A DNA stretch of 64,000 bases from an uncultured Bacteroidales bacterium (GTDB lineage Bacteria; Bacteroidota; Bacteroidia; Bacteroidales; UBA932): contig CAMCFO010000001.1 in assembly GCA_945874155.1 (NCBI GenBank), forward strand, positions 62,001 to 126,000, in the 5' to 3' direction. A program made the position numbers and the translations under genes. Positions 52,498 through 61,672 of the stretch are shown here, in pieces. Below the pieces are notes generated by a model. It was not told the origin of the DNA and ran no database searches. It saw only the letters and a program-made list of their open reading frames with translations. Position 1 is the first letter of the stretch, and each line of letters starts with the position of its first letter.

Positions 52498-53421
52498 ATG
52501 AAATTGATTGAATGTAAAGAGGTCAGCAAAACTTTCGGTGAGAAAGTGGCTTTGGACAAGGTCAGCGTCTCATTCGAAAAGGGGCACATCTTCGGTTTGC
52601 TCGGACCCAACGGAGCCGGAAAGACGACCCTGATCCGAATCATCAACCGCATAGCCATTCCGAGCGGAGGAGAAGTGCTTTTCGATGGCAGGCCCATCAC
52701 CCAGAACGATGTGGAGAAAATCGGCTATATGCCTGAGGAAAGGGGACTTTACCGCAAGATGAAGGTCGGAGAGCAGGCTATGTTCCTGGCCCGTCTCAAG
52801 GGTATGTCCTCATCCGCAGCTGAACACGAACTCAAGACCTGGTTTGTCAAGTTCGGCATAGAATCCTGGTGGAACAAAAAGGTGGAGGAACTCTCCAAGG
52901 GTATGGCGCAGAAAGTCCAGTTCATCACGACCGTGGTGCACAAGCCGTCCCTGCTCATACTCGACGAGCCGTTCAGCGGTTTCGATCCGGTGAACACTAT
53001 GCTCATCCGCAACGAAATCCTCTCTCTCAGGGATGCCGGTGCCACAATTGTCCTCTCCACTCACAATATGGAATCGGTGGAGGAACTATGTGACGACATT
53101 GCTCTGATCAACAAGTCCCGTCTCGTGGTGTCCGGTCAGTTGGACGAGGTGCGCCGCCGTTATGGCAACAACAATGTGGAAGTGGTCTATACCGCTGAAA
53201 ATCAATTGAAACCGGTTGAAGGTCTGTTCAGCATACTCAGCGACGAGGACCAGAACGGAATGAGGGTGGCCGTGCTCACACTTGCAGAAGGGGCCGAGAG
53301 CAATGACGTGCTTGCAGCCCTGATTTCCTCTGTCAAGCTGCGCTCCTTCAAGGAACTTGTGCCGAGGATGAACGACATATTCATCGACCTGGTCAGCAAA
53401 GATGGAAATAAGGACGAATAA
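52498..53421 (+). CDS. ABC transporter ATP-binding protein (NatA-like)
   Basis: 307 residues. Walker A GLLGPNGAGKTTLIRI, signature VEELSKGMAQKVQF, Walker B SLLILDEPFSGFDPVN, switch His in VLSTHNMESVEEL, and a C-terminal about 80-residue regulatory extension. It partners the ABC-2 type permease 12 nt downstream. Likely an exporter (Na+ or drug, NatAB-like); the substrate is unknown. Confidence 0.88.
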   Translation: MKLIECKEVSKTFGEKVALDKVSVSFEKGHIFGLLGPNGAGKTTLIRIINRIAIPSGGEVLFDGRPITQNDVEKIGYMPEERGLYRKMKVGEQAMFLARLKGMSSSAAEHELKTWFVKFGIESWWNKKVEELSKGMAQKVQFITTVVHKPSLLILDEPFSGFDPVNTMLIRNEILSLRDAGATIVLSTHNMESVEELCDDIALINKSRLVVSGQLDEVRRRYGNNNVEVVYTAENQLKPVEGLFSILSDEDQNGMRVAVLTLAEGAESNDVLAALISSVKLRSFKELVPRMNDIFIDLVSKDGNKDE

Positions 53422-53433
53422 TTACTTAAGACT

Positions 53434-54777
53434 ATGAATTTCAGAAATATAGGTATCGTCATATCAAGGGAGTTCATGACGAGGGTGAGGAAAAAGTCTT
53501 TTCTCATCATTACTTTCCTGGGCCCGATTCTCTTCGCGGCCATCGCAGTGATTCCGTCGCTCATAATGTTCCTTGCAGAGGACAAGGGCAAAAATATAGC
53601 AGTCGTGGATGAATCCGGCATAGCAATGTCCGAGTTTGTCTCCAACGAGTCCTACACCTTCACCGACTGCAGTTCCCAGCCTCTGGATTCCCTCAAGACC
53701 AAACTTTCCTCAGAGGGCTTTGATGTACTGGTCCATATATCCCCGGTCATAGATTCCACCAAAAGCGTGAACGTGGTCACCTATTCCGACAAGGCGCTGA
53801 GTATGGACTTGAAGGAAGCCATAGCATCCCGTGTGGACAATGCGGTGGAAGACTATAGGATTGCTTGCAGCGGCATCTCTGACCTGAAGGAGATAATGGA
53901 CCAAGTGAAGTCCGACGTGAGCATAACTACCTACACCATAGACGATTCCGGAAAGGCGAAACTGGATTCTGCGGAATTGAAGATGATAGTCTCGATGCTT
54001 CTGGGTATGGTGATATATATGTTCATCGCAATGTTCTCCGGTATGGTGATGTCTTCTGTCATCGAAGAAAAGGCCAGCAGAGTGGTCGAGGTGCTGATTT
54101 CCAGCGTCAAGGCGACTGAACTGATGTTCGGAAAGATTATAGGAGTGGCTTGCGTGGCCCTCACTCAGTTCCTGCTCTGGGTGGTGCTCACCCTGGCCAT
54201 AATGACAGTGGCAGGCAGCGTTATGGGCTTCGACCAGATTGCCCAGAGCCAGAGCGGGATGATGCCGGGCACGGAAATGGCGGGAATGGACCCGGAGGCT
54301 ATGATGAATACCCTCGATGCTGAGGACACATCCGTCATTGCGGCTCTTATGGATTTGAACTACAGCCAGATAATTGTTTCGTTCCTGGTCTTCTTCGTAC
54401 TGGGATACCTCCTCTACGCATCCCTTTTCGCTGCCATAGGTTCGGCTGTGGAAAATGAGGCTGACAGCAGCCAGCTCCAACTCCCGATTACCATTCCTCT
54501 GCTCATAGGATTCTTCATCGCAATCTATTCCTTCAAGTCTCCGGACAGTGCGATTGCAGTTTGGGGCTCCCTCATTCCGTTCACCTCACCTATAGTGATG
54601 CTTGCAAGAATACCTTTCGGAGTGCCGGTATGGCAGCTGGTTCTTTCTATTGTCCTGCTTCTGGTGACATTCGTGGCCTGTGCCTGGATTTCCGCAAAAA
54701 TCTATCGGGCCGGCATACTTACCTTCGGCAAGAAATCCACTTGGAAGGATTTGTGGAAATGGCTTAAAATGAAATAG
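53434..54777 (+). CDS. ABC-2 type permease (NatB-like)
   Basis: 447 residues. An N-terminal helix (FLIITFLGPILFAAIAVIPS) precedes a large periplasmic domain (about 45-180), then five or six membrane helices (MIVSMLLGMVIYMFIAMFSG, VALTQFLLWVVLTLAIMTVA, IIVSFLVFFVLGYLLYASLF). SSVIEEKASRVVEVLISSVK is the conserved ABC-2 coupling segment. Pairs with the upstream ATPase. The next gene begins 2 nt after the stop. Confidence 0.87.
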   Translation: MNFRNIGIVISREFMTRVRKKSFLIITFLGPILFAAIAVIPSLIMFLAEDKGKNIAVVDESGIAMSEFVSNESYTFTDCSSQPLDSLKTKLSSEGFDVLVHISPVIDSTKSVNVVTYSDKALSMDLKEAIASRVDNAVEDYRIACSGISDLKEIMDQVKSDVSITTYTIDDSGKAKLDSAELKMIVSMLLGMVIYMFIAMFSGMVMSSVIEEKASRVVEVLISSVKATELMFGKIIGVACVALTQFLLWVVLTLAIMTVAGSVMGFDQIAQSQSGMMPGTEMAGMDPEAMMNTLDAEDTSVIAALMDLNYSQIIVSFLVFFVLGYLLYASLFAAIGSAVENEADSSQLQLPITIPLLIGFFIAIYSFKSPDSAIAVWGSLIPFTSPIVMLARIPFGVPVWQLVLSIVLLLVTFVACAWISAKIYRAGILTFGKKSTWKDLWKWLKMK

Positions 54778-54779
54778 AT

Positions 54780-55619
54780 ATGAATAGAATTCTGGTTCAT
54801 TTGACAATATCGGCCCTGCTCCTGTGCCCTATCCTTTGCGATGCCCAGGCGAAGGTCAAATCCTGGACTATATCTTCAATGGACGGTTCCCGCACTGGGG
54901 CCACATCGCCTTCAGCCGACAATGTGGAGCAAACTCTCGGAGTGGTCAGGAATGGCAATTATGAGGCGCCGAACGGAAGGTGTTTCCCTAAGGGCAGTGC
55001 AACGGCGAAGGTGGCTTCCCATCTTATAGGCGTACAGCCCAGGATGGCGGCAGTCAAGGCAGTAATAGGTCACAGCACCCGTGAAATGGTGGCATACGCG
55101 CCTCAGTCAGAACTCTCCAACTGGTTTATTGACACCATTATGGAAGGTGTGGAACAGCTCTCGGGCAAGAAGGTGGATTTCGGAGTGGGCAATTTCGGAG
55201 GCATACGTACCTCAATGCCGGAAGGGCCGGTTATTCTGGACGACCTTATGTCTATGTTCCCGTTCAAGAACCAGGTGGTCTATCTTGAGCTTCAGGGTAG
55301 GGAAATCAGGTCCATATTGGAATCGATGCTTCAGAGGCGCATTCAGGTGTTGGGCGGATGCAAGCTGGTGGTTGATGGCGGCAAACTGGTGTCCGTGGAA
55401 CTGGCTGGAGCACCGCTGGACGATGAAAGATGGTATTCCGTGGCCACGATTTCCTTCCTTCTGGACGGGGGAGACAACCTCTATATGGCCCGTAATTCCC
55501 GCAACCTGGTGAGCTACGACGTGGACATCATAGACATTATGCTGGACAAGGTGAAAAGTCTCACCAAAGCTGGGCAACCGATTGAATATCATACTGATGA
55601 CAGAATTGTTGTGCTATAA
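54780..55619 (+). CDS. 5'-nucleotidase C-terminal domain protein (split UshA-like, part 2)
   Basis: 279 residues. A signal peptide ends at ILCDAQA. The body matches the 5'-nucleotidase C-terminal domain: GSATAKVASHLIGVQPRMAA, FGVGNFGGIRTSMPEGPVIL, DDLMSMFPFKNQVVYLELQG and YSVATISFLLDGGDNLY. The metallophosphoesterase half is the next gene, 12 nt downstream, so a normally single polypeptide is encoded as two exported proteins with the C-terminal domain first. Together they would hydrolyse nucleotides in the periplasm. Confidence 0.82.
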   Translation: MNRILVHLTISALLLCPILCDAQAKVKSWTISSMDGSRTGATSPSADNVEQTLGVVRNGNYEAPNGRCFPKGSATAKVASHLIGVQPRMAAVKAVIGHSTREMVAYAPQSELSNWFIDTIMEGVEQLSGKKVDFGVGNFGGIRTSMPEGPVILDDLMSMFPFKNQVVYLELQGREIRSILESMLQRRIQVLGGCKLVVDGGKLVSVELAGAPLDDERWYSVATISFLLDGGDNLYMARNSRNLVSYDVDIIDIMLDKVKSLTKAGQPIEYHTDDRIVVL

Positions 55620-55631
55620 AACTTTCGAGTT

Positions 55632-56477
55632 ATGAAGAAATTGACATTGTCGGTCGCTGCGGCGCTTGCGTTTCTTTCGGCATCAGCCCAGGACCTCACC
55701 ATACTCCATCTGAACGACACTCACAGCCACAATGACCCCGAACGGGCGACTTCCATCTATGGCCGGGGCGGGGTGATTGAGCAGGCTGCATATATCGACA
55801 GCGTGCGCACAGCCGACGGTTGCCGGAACGTGCTGCTGCTCCACGCAGGCGATTTCGGACAGGGTACTTCCTATTTCACCGTTCTTGAAGGGGAAATCGA
55901 GATTGACTTCCTGAACGACCTCGGTTTCGATGCCGTTGCCATTGGAAATCACGAGTTTGACAATGGTATCGAGGCCCTGGCAAGACGTTTGAAAAGGCTT
56001 AAAATGCCTGTCGTTTGTGCAGATTATGATTTCTCTGACACTCCTCTCGGGAAATATGTCAAACCCTACACCATCGTCAAAAAAGCCGGAATGAAAATCG
56101 GCATCATAGGCCTTACTACTGATGTCCGTCCAGTTGTGGATGCCGCAATTGCGAAACAACTCAAGTACGAGGACCCGGCCGAGGTGACCAACCGTCTTGC
56201 ACTTATGCTCAAGTCGAAGAAGAAATGCGACCTGGTCATCTGTCTCACCCATCTGGGTTTTGACGGCAAGCCTGACGAGTTCACTGACCAGGTGCTCGTG
56301 TCAAGGACCAGAAATGTGGACCTGGTGGTCGGTGGACACTCCCACACCTATCTCAAGGAGGTCTTCTATAAGGAGAATCTTGACGGACAACCGGTTCCGA
56401 TAGTGCAGAACTGGTGCTGGGGTTTGAATATGGCAAATCTCAAGCTGGAGAAGCCGGATTCCCATAACGGAAAGTAG
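55632..56477 (+). CDS. Metallophosphoesterase domain of split 5'-nucleotidase
   Basis: 281 residues. A signal peptide ends ASAQ. Metal-binding motifs: LTILHLNDTHSH (DxH), LLHAGDFGQG (GD), AIGNHEFDNG (GNHE), LVICLTHLGFDG (H) and VGGHSHTYL (GHSH). The protein ends about 15 residues after LNMANLKLEKPD, so it lacks the C-terminal domain, which the preceding gene supplies. Exported to the periplasm. No T-rich terminator hairpin is seen downstream. Confidence 0.88.
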   Translation: MKKLTLSVAAALAFLSASAQDLTILHLNDTHSHNDPERATSIYGRGGVIEQAAYIDSVRTADGCRNVLLLHAGDFGQGTSYFTVLEGEIEIDFLNDLGFDAVAIGNHEFDNGIEALARRLKRLKMPVVCADYDFSDTPLGKYVKPYTIVKKAGMKIGIIGLTTDVRPVVDAAIAKQLKYEDPAEVTNRLALMLKSKKKCDLVICLTHLGFDGKPDEFTDQVLVSRTRNVDLVVGGHSHTYLKEVFYKENLDGQPVPIVQNWCWGLNMANLKLEKPDSHNGK

Positions 56478-56486
56478 CCTTCCTTT

Positions 56487-56517
56487 TTTGAAAATAGGCC
56501 GCAAAGATTTATCTTTG
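56487..56517 (+). promoter_or_regulatory. Promoter of the C1B peptidase-pssA run
   Basis: TTTG at 56487-56490, 19 nt, TATCTTTG at 56510-56517, ATG at 56549. A strong consensus match, which shows the ORF-track TTG start at 56525 is too early. Confidence 0.65.
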
Positions 56518-56548
56518 CACGATTTTGAAAAAATATAAACAATATATT

Positions 56549-57718
56549 ATGAAAAGAAGTTTATTTGCCCTTGCGGCGATTATGTTGAGCTTAAGTGCAG
56601 TTGCTCAAGAAGTAAAACAAGATAAACCGGAATTCACAGTGGTGAAACAGGCCCCTGTGACAAGTGTCAAGAACCAGTACAGATCCGGAACCTGCTGGTG
56701 TTATTCCGCCCTTTCTTTCGTGGAGTCCGAAATTATCCGCCAGAAGGGGATTGAGGTGGACCTCAGCGAGATGTTTGTGGTCAATCACGCCTATTTCGAC
56801 AGGGCTGTCAAATACATCAGGCTCGACGGCAAACTCGGTTTTTCTGCTGGAAGTTCATTCGGCGATGTGTTTGAGGTAATCAAGAGCTATGGCATTGTGC
56901 CTCAGGATGTTTATTCAGGAATGAATTACGGCACCGAACTGCCTGTACAGGGAGAACTTGACGCAGTGCTTGAGGGTTTCGTGAAGGCTCTCGTGACCAA
57001 TCCCAACCGCAAGCTCACCCCGGCTTGGAAGCCTGCATTCCAGGGCATACTGGATGCCTATCTCGGCGAAATCCCTGCCACATTCAAGGCTGAAGAGAAG
57101 GCTTTCAACCCTCTGACCTACAGGGATTATCTGGGCATCAACACCGACGACTACATCAATCTGACTTCATTCACCCATCATCCTTTCTACGAGCCTTTCA
57201 TAATCGAGGTCTGCGACAACTGGAGATGGGGCAGCGCATACAATCTTCCTATCGAAGAATTGATGGAAGTAATGTACAATGCAGTTGAGAACGGCTACAC
57301 CATTGCCTGGGGTGCCGACGTGAGCGAGAAAGGCTTCACCCGCAGCGGCATCGCAACCGTGCCTGATTTCGAGAATAAGGTGACAGCAGGCTCAGACCAG
57401 GAAAGATGGGTGGGCAAATCCGAGACAGGCAAGGAAGAGAGCGCTCCTGCTGAAGAAAAGGTCATCACTCAGGAAATGCGCCAGATTGCCTATGACAACA
57501 AGGAGACCACCGACGACCACGGGATGCATATCTATGGCCTTGCAAAGGACCAGAACGGCAATCCTTACTTCATCGTCAAGAATTCCTGGGGCAAAGCAGG
57601 AGACTATGAGGGAATATGGTATGCTTCAGATGCCTATGTGCGCTACAAGACCCTCAACATAGTGGTTCATAAGGATGCTCTTCCGAAATCGATAAAGAAA
57701 AAGCTCTGCATAAAGTAA
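56549..57718 (+). CDS. C1B papain-fold peptidase (aminopeptidase C/BleH-like), secreted
   Basis: 389 residues from ATG 56549. Signal peptide MKRSLFALAAIMLSLSAVAQ. Catalytic Cys49 in YRSGTCWCYSALSF, His324 in TTDDHGMHIYGLAK and Asn345 in FIVKNSWGKAGDYEG: the complete C-H-N triad. The organisation is bleomycin-hydrolase-like (C1B), but shorter and exported. Probably trims peptides in the periplasm. pssA starts 2 nt after its stop. Confidence 0.88.
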   Translation: MKRSLFALAAIMLSLSAVAQEVKQDKPEFTVVKQAPVTSVKNQYRSGTCWCYSALSFVESEIIRQKGIEVDLSEMFVVNHAYFDRAVKYIRLDGKLGFSAGSSFGDVFEVIKSYGIVPQDVYSGMNYGTELPVQGELDAVLEGFVKALVTNPNRKLTPAWKPAFQGILDAYLGEIPATFKAEEKAFNPLTYRDYLGINTDDYINLTSFTHHPFYEPFIIEVCDNWRWGSAYNLPIEELMEVMYNAVENGYTIAWGADVSEKGFTRSGIATVPDFENKVTAGSDQERWVGKSETGKEESAPAEEKVITQEMRQIAYDNKETTDDHGMHIYGLAKDQNGNPYFIVKNSWGKAGDYEGIWYASDAYVRYKTLNIVVHKDALPKSIKKKLCIK

Positions 57719-57719
57719 T

Positions 57720-58478
57720 ATGAGCCCAATCGTAAAACATATCCCCAATACTATCACATCAATGAACCTGCTCTGTGGTGTGCTGGGGATATTGTGCTCC
57801 TTCGAAGGCCAGTTTCCGCTGGCTTTCTGCTTTATGCTGGGGGCTGCAGTCTGCGATTTCTGCGACGGTCTCTCGGCGCGTCTGCTCAAGGCCTATTCTC
57901 CTATAGGTAAGGAACTTGACTCACTTGCAGACGTGGTGAGTTTCGGAGTGCTTCCTGCTCTGATGATGTGTCTTTTCATCAAGACTGACATTGTGGCGGA
58001 CAGCCTGGGATGGAGCAGCAGAATAGCGGTTTACGCCCCTTTGCTCATAGCCGTGTTCTCGGCCCTGCGATTGGCGAAATTCAATGTGGATGACCGTCAG
58101 ACCGACAATTTCATCGGTATGGCAACCCCGACTTGCGCTATGCTGGTGGGGTCTATGGTATGTTATGCATCCCTTTACGATGCGTCTGCGCTCTGGCTCA
58201 GACCTTCGTTTGTGGCTGTGGCATCGCCTCTGATTTCGGTGGTGCTCTCCCTGCTGCTCGTAAGTGAAATTCCTATGTTCGGAATGAAGATAAAGAAGGG
58301 TGCCAGACTGTTCGATGGAATCGCGGGTAAGTTGAGGATAGCTTTTCTTGCCGGGGCAGCTGTGGCTGTGGTAGTTGTGATTTGTTTCCATCTTCACTTC
58401 TCCGCTGCGTTTTTCCTGATTTTCTCCTACTATGTCCTTCTGAATATTTTTGCCTATCCCTGGACCAGAAAGAAATGA
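57720..58478 (+). CDS. pssA: CDP-diacylglycerol-serine O-phosphatidyltransferase
   Basis: 252 residues, about eight hydrophobic segments. CDP-alcohol phosphotransferase motif DG(x2)AR(x8)G(x3)D(x3)D is seen as DGLSARLLKAYSPIGKELDS and LADVVSFG. It makes phosphatidylserine, precursor of phosphatidylethanolamine, in the inner membrane. The stop overlaps the next start (ATGA). Confidence 0.9.
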   Translation: MSPIVKHIPNTITSMNLLCGVLGILCSFEGQFPLAFCFMLGAAVCDFCDGLSARLLKAYSPIGKELDSLADVVSFGVLPALMMCLFIKTDIVADSLGWSSRIAVYAPLLIAVFSALRLAKFNVDDRQTDNFIGMATPTCAMLVGSMVCYASLYDASALWLRPSFVAVASPLISVVLSLLLVSEIPMFGMKIKKGARLFDGIAGKLRIAFLAGAAVAVVVVICFHLHFSAAFFLIFSYYVLLNIFAYPWTRKK

Positions 58479-59713
58479 AAAAGCTGTTTAACATAATTCT
58501 GTTAGCATCGGCTCTTACCGCTTGTGACAACCGGGACAATGATCAGGCCCAGGTGCTGCCCTATCTGGACAGGTCTCTCAATGACACATCCTTTGTAGGC
58601 TATCACTGTCTTGCGGATTATTCGCCGGATCAGATTCACGCGGGCATAGCGGTTTTGGGGGATTTCCAGACATCTTCTGATCTCACTGAACTTTTCGTAG
58701 CTTCAGATTTCTTCGACAATATCAACGGCCGAGAGAAACCGGACGAACTGCACGATTTTGCAGGAGAAACAATACTCCCGGTGCTGGACCTTGCCAATGC
58801 CCCTTATGAAGGCTACCTTGAGGCAGAGAATCCGGATGCTATCCGTGAAACAGCTGTGGCAATGGCTGTTGCATCACTCGGCAAGCATTGTTATTCGAAT
58901 ATGTATGAGGAAGGGATGGGGGCTGAAAGACTGCCGTCAAAGGCCATTGTCATAGCGTCCCCTTATCTGTGCGCCTATGCATTTTCCGACATTTGCCAGC
59001 TCTTCCATTCCGATCCTCCGGTGATTTCCGCAGTGGACCGTATGTTCATTTCCGGACTCGACTCGATCCAAGGGAACGGAGCGGTGCTTATGGCTCCGCA
59101 GGAGGAACTGGACAGGGGCATTTACCGCAAAGTCTGGGACAGACTCTCCTGTGGTGAAGAAAAACTTGCTGACTATGCAGAGGTACCAGTGCTGGAGGAG
59201 GGCCTGAGGGCTTCTTTCTTTGCTCTGCTGGATTCCTGCTACGTGTCCGGACGTAGTCTCAGGAGGCTTATGTATGTGCCTTCAGAGGTGCTCAGCCACA
59301 ATGGATTGGAGAAATTGCTGGAGGAGGTGCGCACTTCGCCCGGCATTGAAATGGAGAATTACCGTTCGGTGCTTGCGCCGGATTTCACTTTTGTGGATGC
59401 CTACAGGGAGGCTGTGAAGGCGACTTATCTGCTTCTGAGGGAGCGAAATCTCTTCACGCACCGCATTGCCTATCCTCAGGTGCAAGCCTTTGTGACTGTC
59501 CCGGCCAACGATATACCTTTGGAGAGCAACGATTTCGGAGGGCGCATAGCATTGAAATACAAATACAATCATCCGGCAGATGCCAATGTGGAAGTGTTCA
59601 GGACAGTTGCACTGAGCAGGCTCTATATACCGGAAAAGGAGTTTAAGAGAATTGACCAATTGTCTGAAACGGTGTTGCTTAACATTTACAGGCTGACTGG
59701 TGAAAAATATTGA
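58475..59713 (+). CDS. Lipoprotein of unknown function
   Basis: 412 residues from ATG 58475 (MKKLFNIILLASALTAC), overlapping the pssA stop; the ORF-track start adds 31 residues that are in frame inside pssA. The lipobox is LTAC. The mature protein is mixed alpha/beta, with SFVGYHCLADYSPDQIHAGI, YLCAYAFSDICQLF and a C-terminal ALKYKYNHPADANVE. No family recognised. The exonuclease start overlaps its stop (TTGA). It is probably an envelope protein conserved in this gene order, but I cannot name a role. Confidence 0.65.
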   Translation: MKKLFNIILLASALTACDNRDNDQAQVLPYLDRSLNDTSFVGYHCLADYSPDQIHAGIAVLGDFQTSSDLTELFVASDFFDNINGREKPDELHDFAGETILPVLDLANAPYEGYLEAENPDAIRETAVAMAVASLGKHCYSNMYEEGMGAERLPSKAIVIASPYLCAYAFSDICQLFHSDPPVISAVDRMFISGLDSIQGNGAVLMAPQEELDRGIYRKVWDRLSCGEEKLADYAEVPVLEEGLRASFFALLDSCYVSGRSLRRLMYVPSEVLSHNGLEKLLEEVRTSPGIEMENYRSVLAPDFTFVDAYREAVKATYLLLRERNLFTHRIAYPQVQAFVTVPANDIPLESNDFGGRIALKYKYNHPADANVEVFRTVALSRLYIPEKEFKRIDQLSETVLLNIYRLTGEKY

Positions 59714-60354
59714 AAGTGCAGGACAACAATTTCATAGAAAGAGTTTCTCCGGAGGTGATTGAAGCGCTCCCGCTTGGAGTGTTTCCTGGTGAAATCGTAG
59801 TGATAGAGAGTTTCGGGGAGGAGTACAGGGCAGCGATACGCTATCTCAGGCGGCAGCGTGTCCTCGGCTTCGATACCGAGACCAAGCCTTGCTTCACACC
59901 TCACACTCCCCAGCCCGGAGTGGCCCTTTTGCAATTGTCCGGACCATCGAAGGCATTTCTGTTCAGGGTTAAGTCGCTGGGAATGTTGCGAGAACTTTGT
60001 AACATACTTTCAAATCCGAAGATAGTGAAGGTGGGAGCTGCTACCACCGATGACGTGAGGGGCCTACAGCGCTATCGCCGTTTCGCTCCACAGTCCTTTG
60101 TGGATCTCCAGCACCTGGTTGCTGATTGGGGAATCCGGGACAAGAGTGTGAAGAAAATGGCTGCCATCATAATGGAGGTGAAAATCTCCAAAGCTCAGCA
60201 GCTGTCCAACTGGGAGGCTGAAAATTTGAGCGACCAACAGCAGAAATATGCGGCTACAGATGCCTGGATATGTCGTGAGATGTATCTTAAGTTGATGAAT
60301 ACCAAGCAGAAGCCATTGCCTCCTATGGTTCCTTCAAGTGCTGAAATCAAATAA
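59710..60354 (+). CDS. DEDDy 3'-5' exonuclease (RNase D-like)
   Basis: 214 residues with TTG start overlapping the preceding stop (TTGA); no nearby ATG is in frame. Exonuclease motifs are VLGFDTETKPCFTP (DxE), VGAATTDDVRGL and YAATDAWICREMYLKL (YxxxD, hence DEDDy). No HRDC domain. It may process RNA 3' ends or repair DNA. Such short homologues are widespread in Bacteroidetes. Metal ligands are complete. The RlmI-like gene follows 22 nt later. Confidence 0.85.
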   Translation: MKVQDNNFIERVSPEVIEALPLGVFPGEIVVIESFGEEYRAAIRYLRRQRVLGFDTETKPCFTPHTPQPGVALLQLSGPSKAFLFRVKSLGMLRELCNILSNPKIVKVGAATTDDVRGLQRYRRFAPQSFVDLQHLVADWGIRDKSVKKMAAIIMEVKISKAQQLSNWEAENLSDQQQKYAATDAWICREMYLKLMNTKQKPLPPMVPSSAEIK

Positions 60355-60383
60355 TTACGACTTGCGAAACTTGAATATGGTAA
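60351..60383 (+). repeat. Intergenic repeat before the RlmI-like gene, copy B
   Basis: CTGAAATCAAATAATTACGA then CTTGCGAAACTT, matching copy A before cydB (38470). It spans the exonuclease stop and the RlmI-like start region. Confidence 0.5.
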
Positions 60384-61582
60384 AAGTGTTTTTGAGAAAG
60401 GGACGCGACGAGTCAGTAAGACGTTTCCATCCCTGGGTGTTTTCAGGTTCAATAGCAAATGTGCAGGGAAGCCCGGAAGAAGGGGATGTGGTGGCTGTCT
60501 ATGCCTCCGACGGTTCGTTCCTGGCCTGCGGACATTGGCAGGTGGGATCGATTGCGGTGCGCATCCTGAGTTTTGATTCCGATGTGCTGGCACCTGATTT
60601 CTGGGAAACGATGCTCAGACGTGCTCTTCAGGTAAGGAAGGCAGCCGGGCTGGTGAACGACCCGGACACGGATTGCTATCGTCTGATCCACGGTGAAGGC
60701 GATAATCTTCCGGGTTTGGTAATAGACTGGTATAATGGAGTTTGCGTTATGCAGGCACATTCGGTGGGAATGTTCCGTTCCAGGAAACAGATTTGTTCTG
60801 CCCTGGTCTCTGTCTATGGAGACTCGCTCAAAGCGGTCTATGACAAGAGTTCAGGAACAGCACCCTTCAAGGCGGGGCTGGAGCTCATTGACGGCTATAT
60901 GTACAAGCATCCTGATTTCCGGGATGATGAACAATTGGTACACGAGCACGGCCACAAGTTTCTCGTGAACTGGACAGATGGACAGAAGACCGGATTTTTC
61001 CTCGACCAGAGGGAAAACCGTGCGCTGGTGGGGAAATATGCCCGTGGACGCAATGTTCTCAATCTGTTCTGCTACACAGGAGGTTTTTCTATTTATGCGC
61101 TTGCTGGAGGGGCCTTGCACGTGGATTCTGTGGACAGTTCCTCAAGGGCTATGGCTATGGTGGAGAAGAATGTGGTTTTGAACGGGTTCACGACTGGCTC
61201 TCCACAGGCTCAGCACTATGGATTGTGCTGTGATGCAATCGACTATGTGAAGAATATACCCGAGGGCAAGTATGACCTTATAATTGTGGATCCTCCTGCA
61301 TTTGCAAAGCATCGTGGGGTCCGTGACAATGCCTTGAGGGCTTATCAGAGGCTTAATGCCGCAGCAATTTCGAAGGTTGCACCGGGCGGTCTGGTGTTTA
61401 CCTACAGCTGCTCTCAGGTGGTGGACAAGGAGGCATTTGCACTTGCAGTTTTTTCCGCAGCCGCCCAGACCGGCCGGAGCGTGCGCATACTTGACCGACT
61501 GAATCAGCCTGCCGACCACTCAGTAAACATATATCACCCCGAAGGTGAATATCTTAAAGGTTTGCTCCTGTACGTGGAATAG
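60377..61582 (+). CDS. RlmI-like class I SAM-dependent rRNA methyltransferase
   Basis: 401 residues from ATG 60377 (MVKVFLRKGRDESVRRFHPW); the ORF-track start is 13 codons upstream. N-terminal PUA domain (HPWVFSGSIANV), a middle domain, then a Rossmann methyltransferase with GQKTGFFLDQRENRA, VLNLFCYTGGFSIYALAGGA and LIIVDPPAFAKHR (DPPxF) and FTYSCSQVVDKEAF. It methylates cytosine-C5 in 23S rRNA in the RlmI family (E. coli m5C1962); the exact site here is inferred. Confidence 0.9.
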   Translation: MVKVFLRKGRDESVRRFHPWVFSGSIANVQGSPEEGDVVAVYASDGSFLACGHWQVGSIAVRILSFDSDVLAPDFWETMLRRALQVRKAAGLVNDPDTDCYRLIHGEGDNLPGLVIDWYNGVCVMQAHSVGMFRSRKQICSALVSVYGDSLKAVYDKSSGTAPFKAGLELIDGYMYKHPDFRDDEQLVHEHGHKFLVNWTDGQKTGFFLDQRENRALVGKYARGRNVLNLFCYTGGFSIYALAGGALHVDSVDSSSRAMAMVEKNVVLNGFTTGSPQAQHYGLCCDAIDYVKNIPEGKYDLIIVDPPAFAKHRGVRDNALRAYQRLNAAAISKVAPGGLVFTYSCSQVVDKEAFALAVFSAAAQTGRSVRILDRLNQPADHSVNIYHPEGEYLKGLLLYVE

Positions 61583-61622
61583 TTCCCGGCTAGCCACCCA
61601 CAACAAAAAATGCCTGCAAGAA

Positions 61623-61653
61623 TTGCCTATATGAAATTAAAAGCATAAATTTG
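61623..61653 (+). promoter_or_regulatory. Promoter of corA
   Basis: TTG at 61623-61625, 20 nt, TAAATTTG at 61646-61653, ATG at 61673. Confidence 0.6.
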
Positions 61654-61672
61654 CGGGCTTAACTCCAAGGCT

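Noticed and set aside
53710-54480. 256-residue minus-strand ORF opposite the ABC permease
   Set aside because: His-rich antisense translation, a typical shadow.
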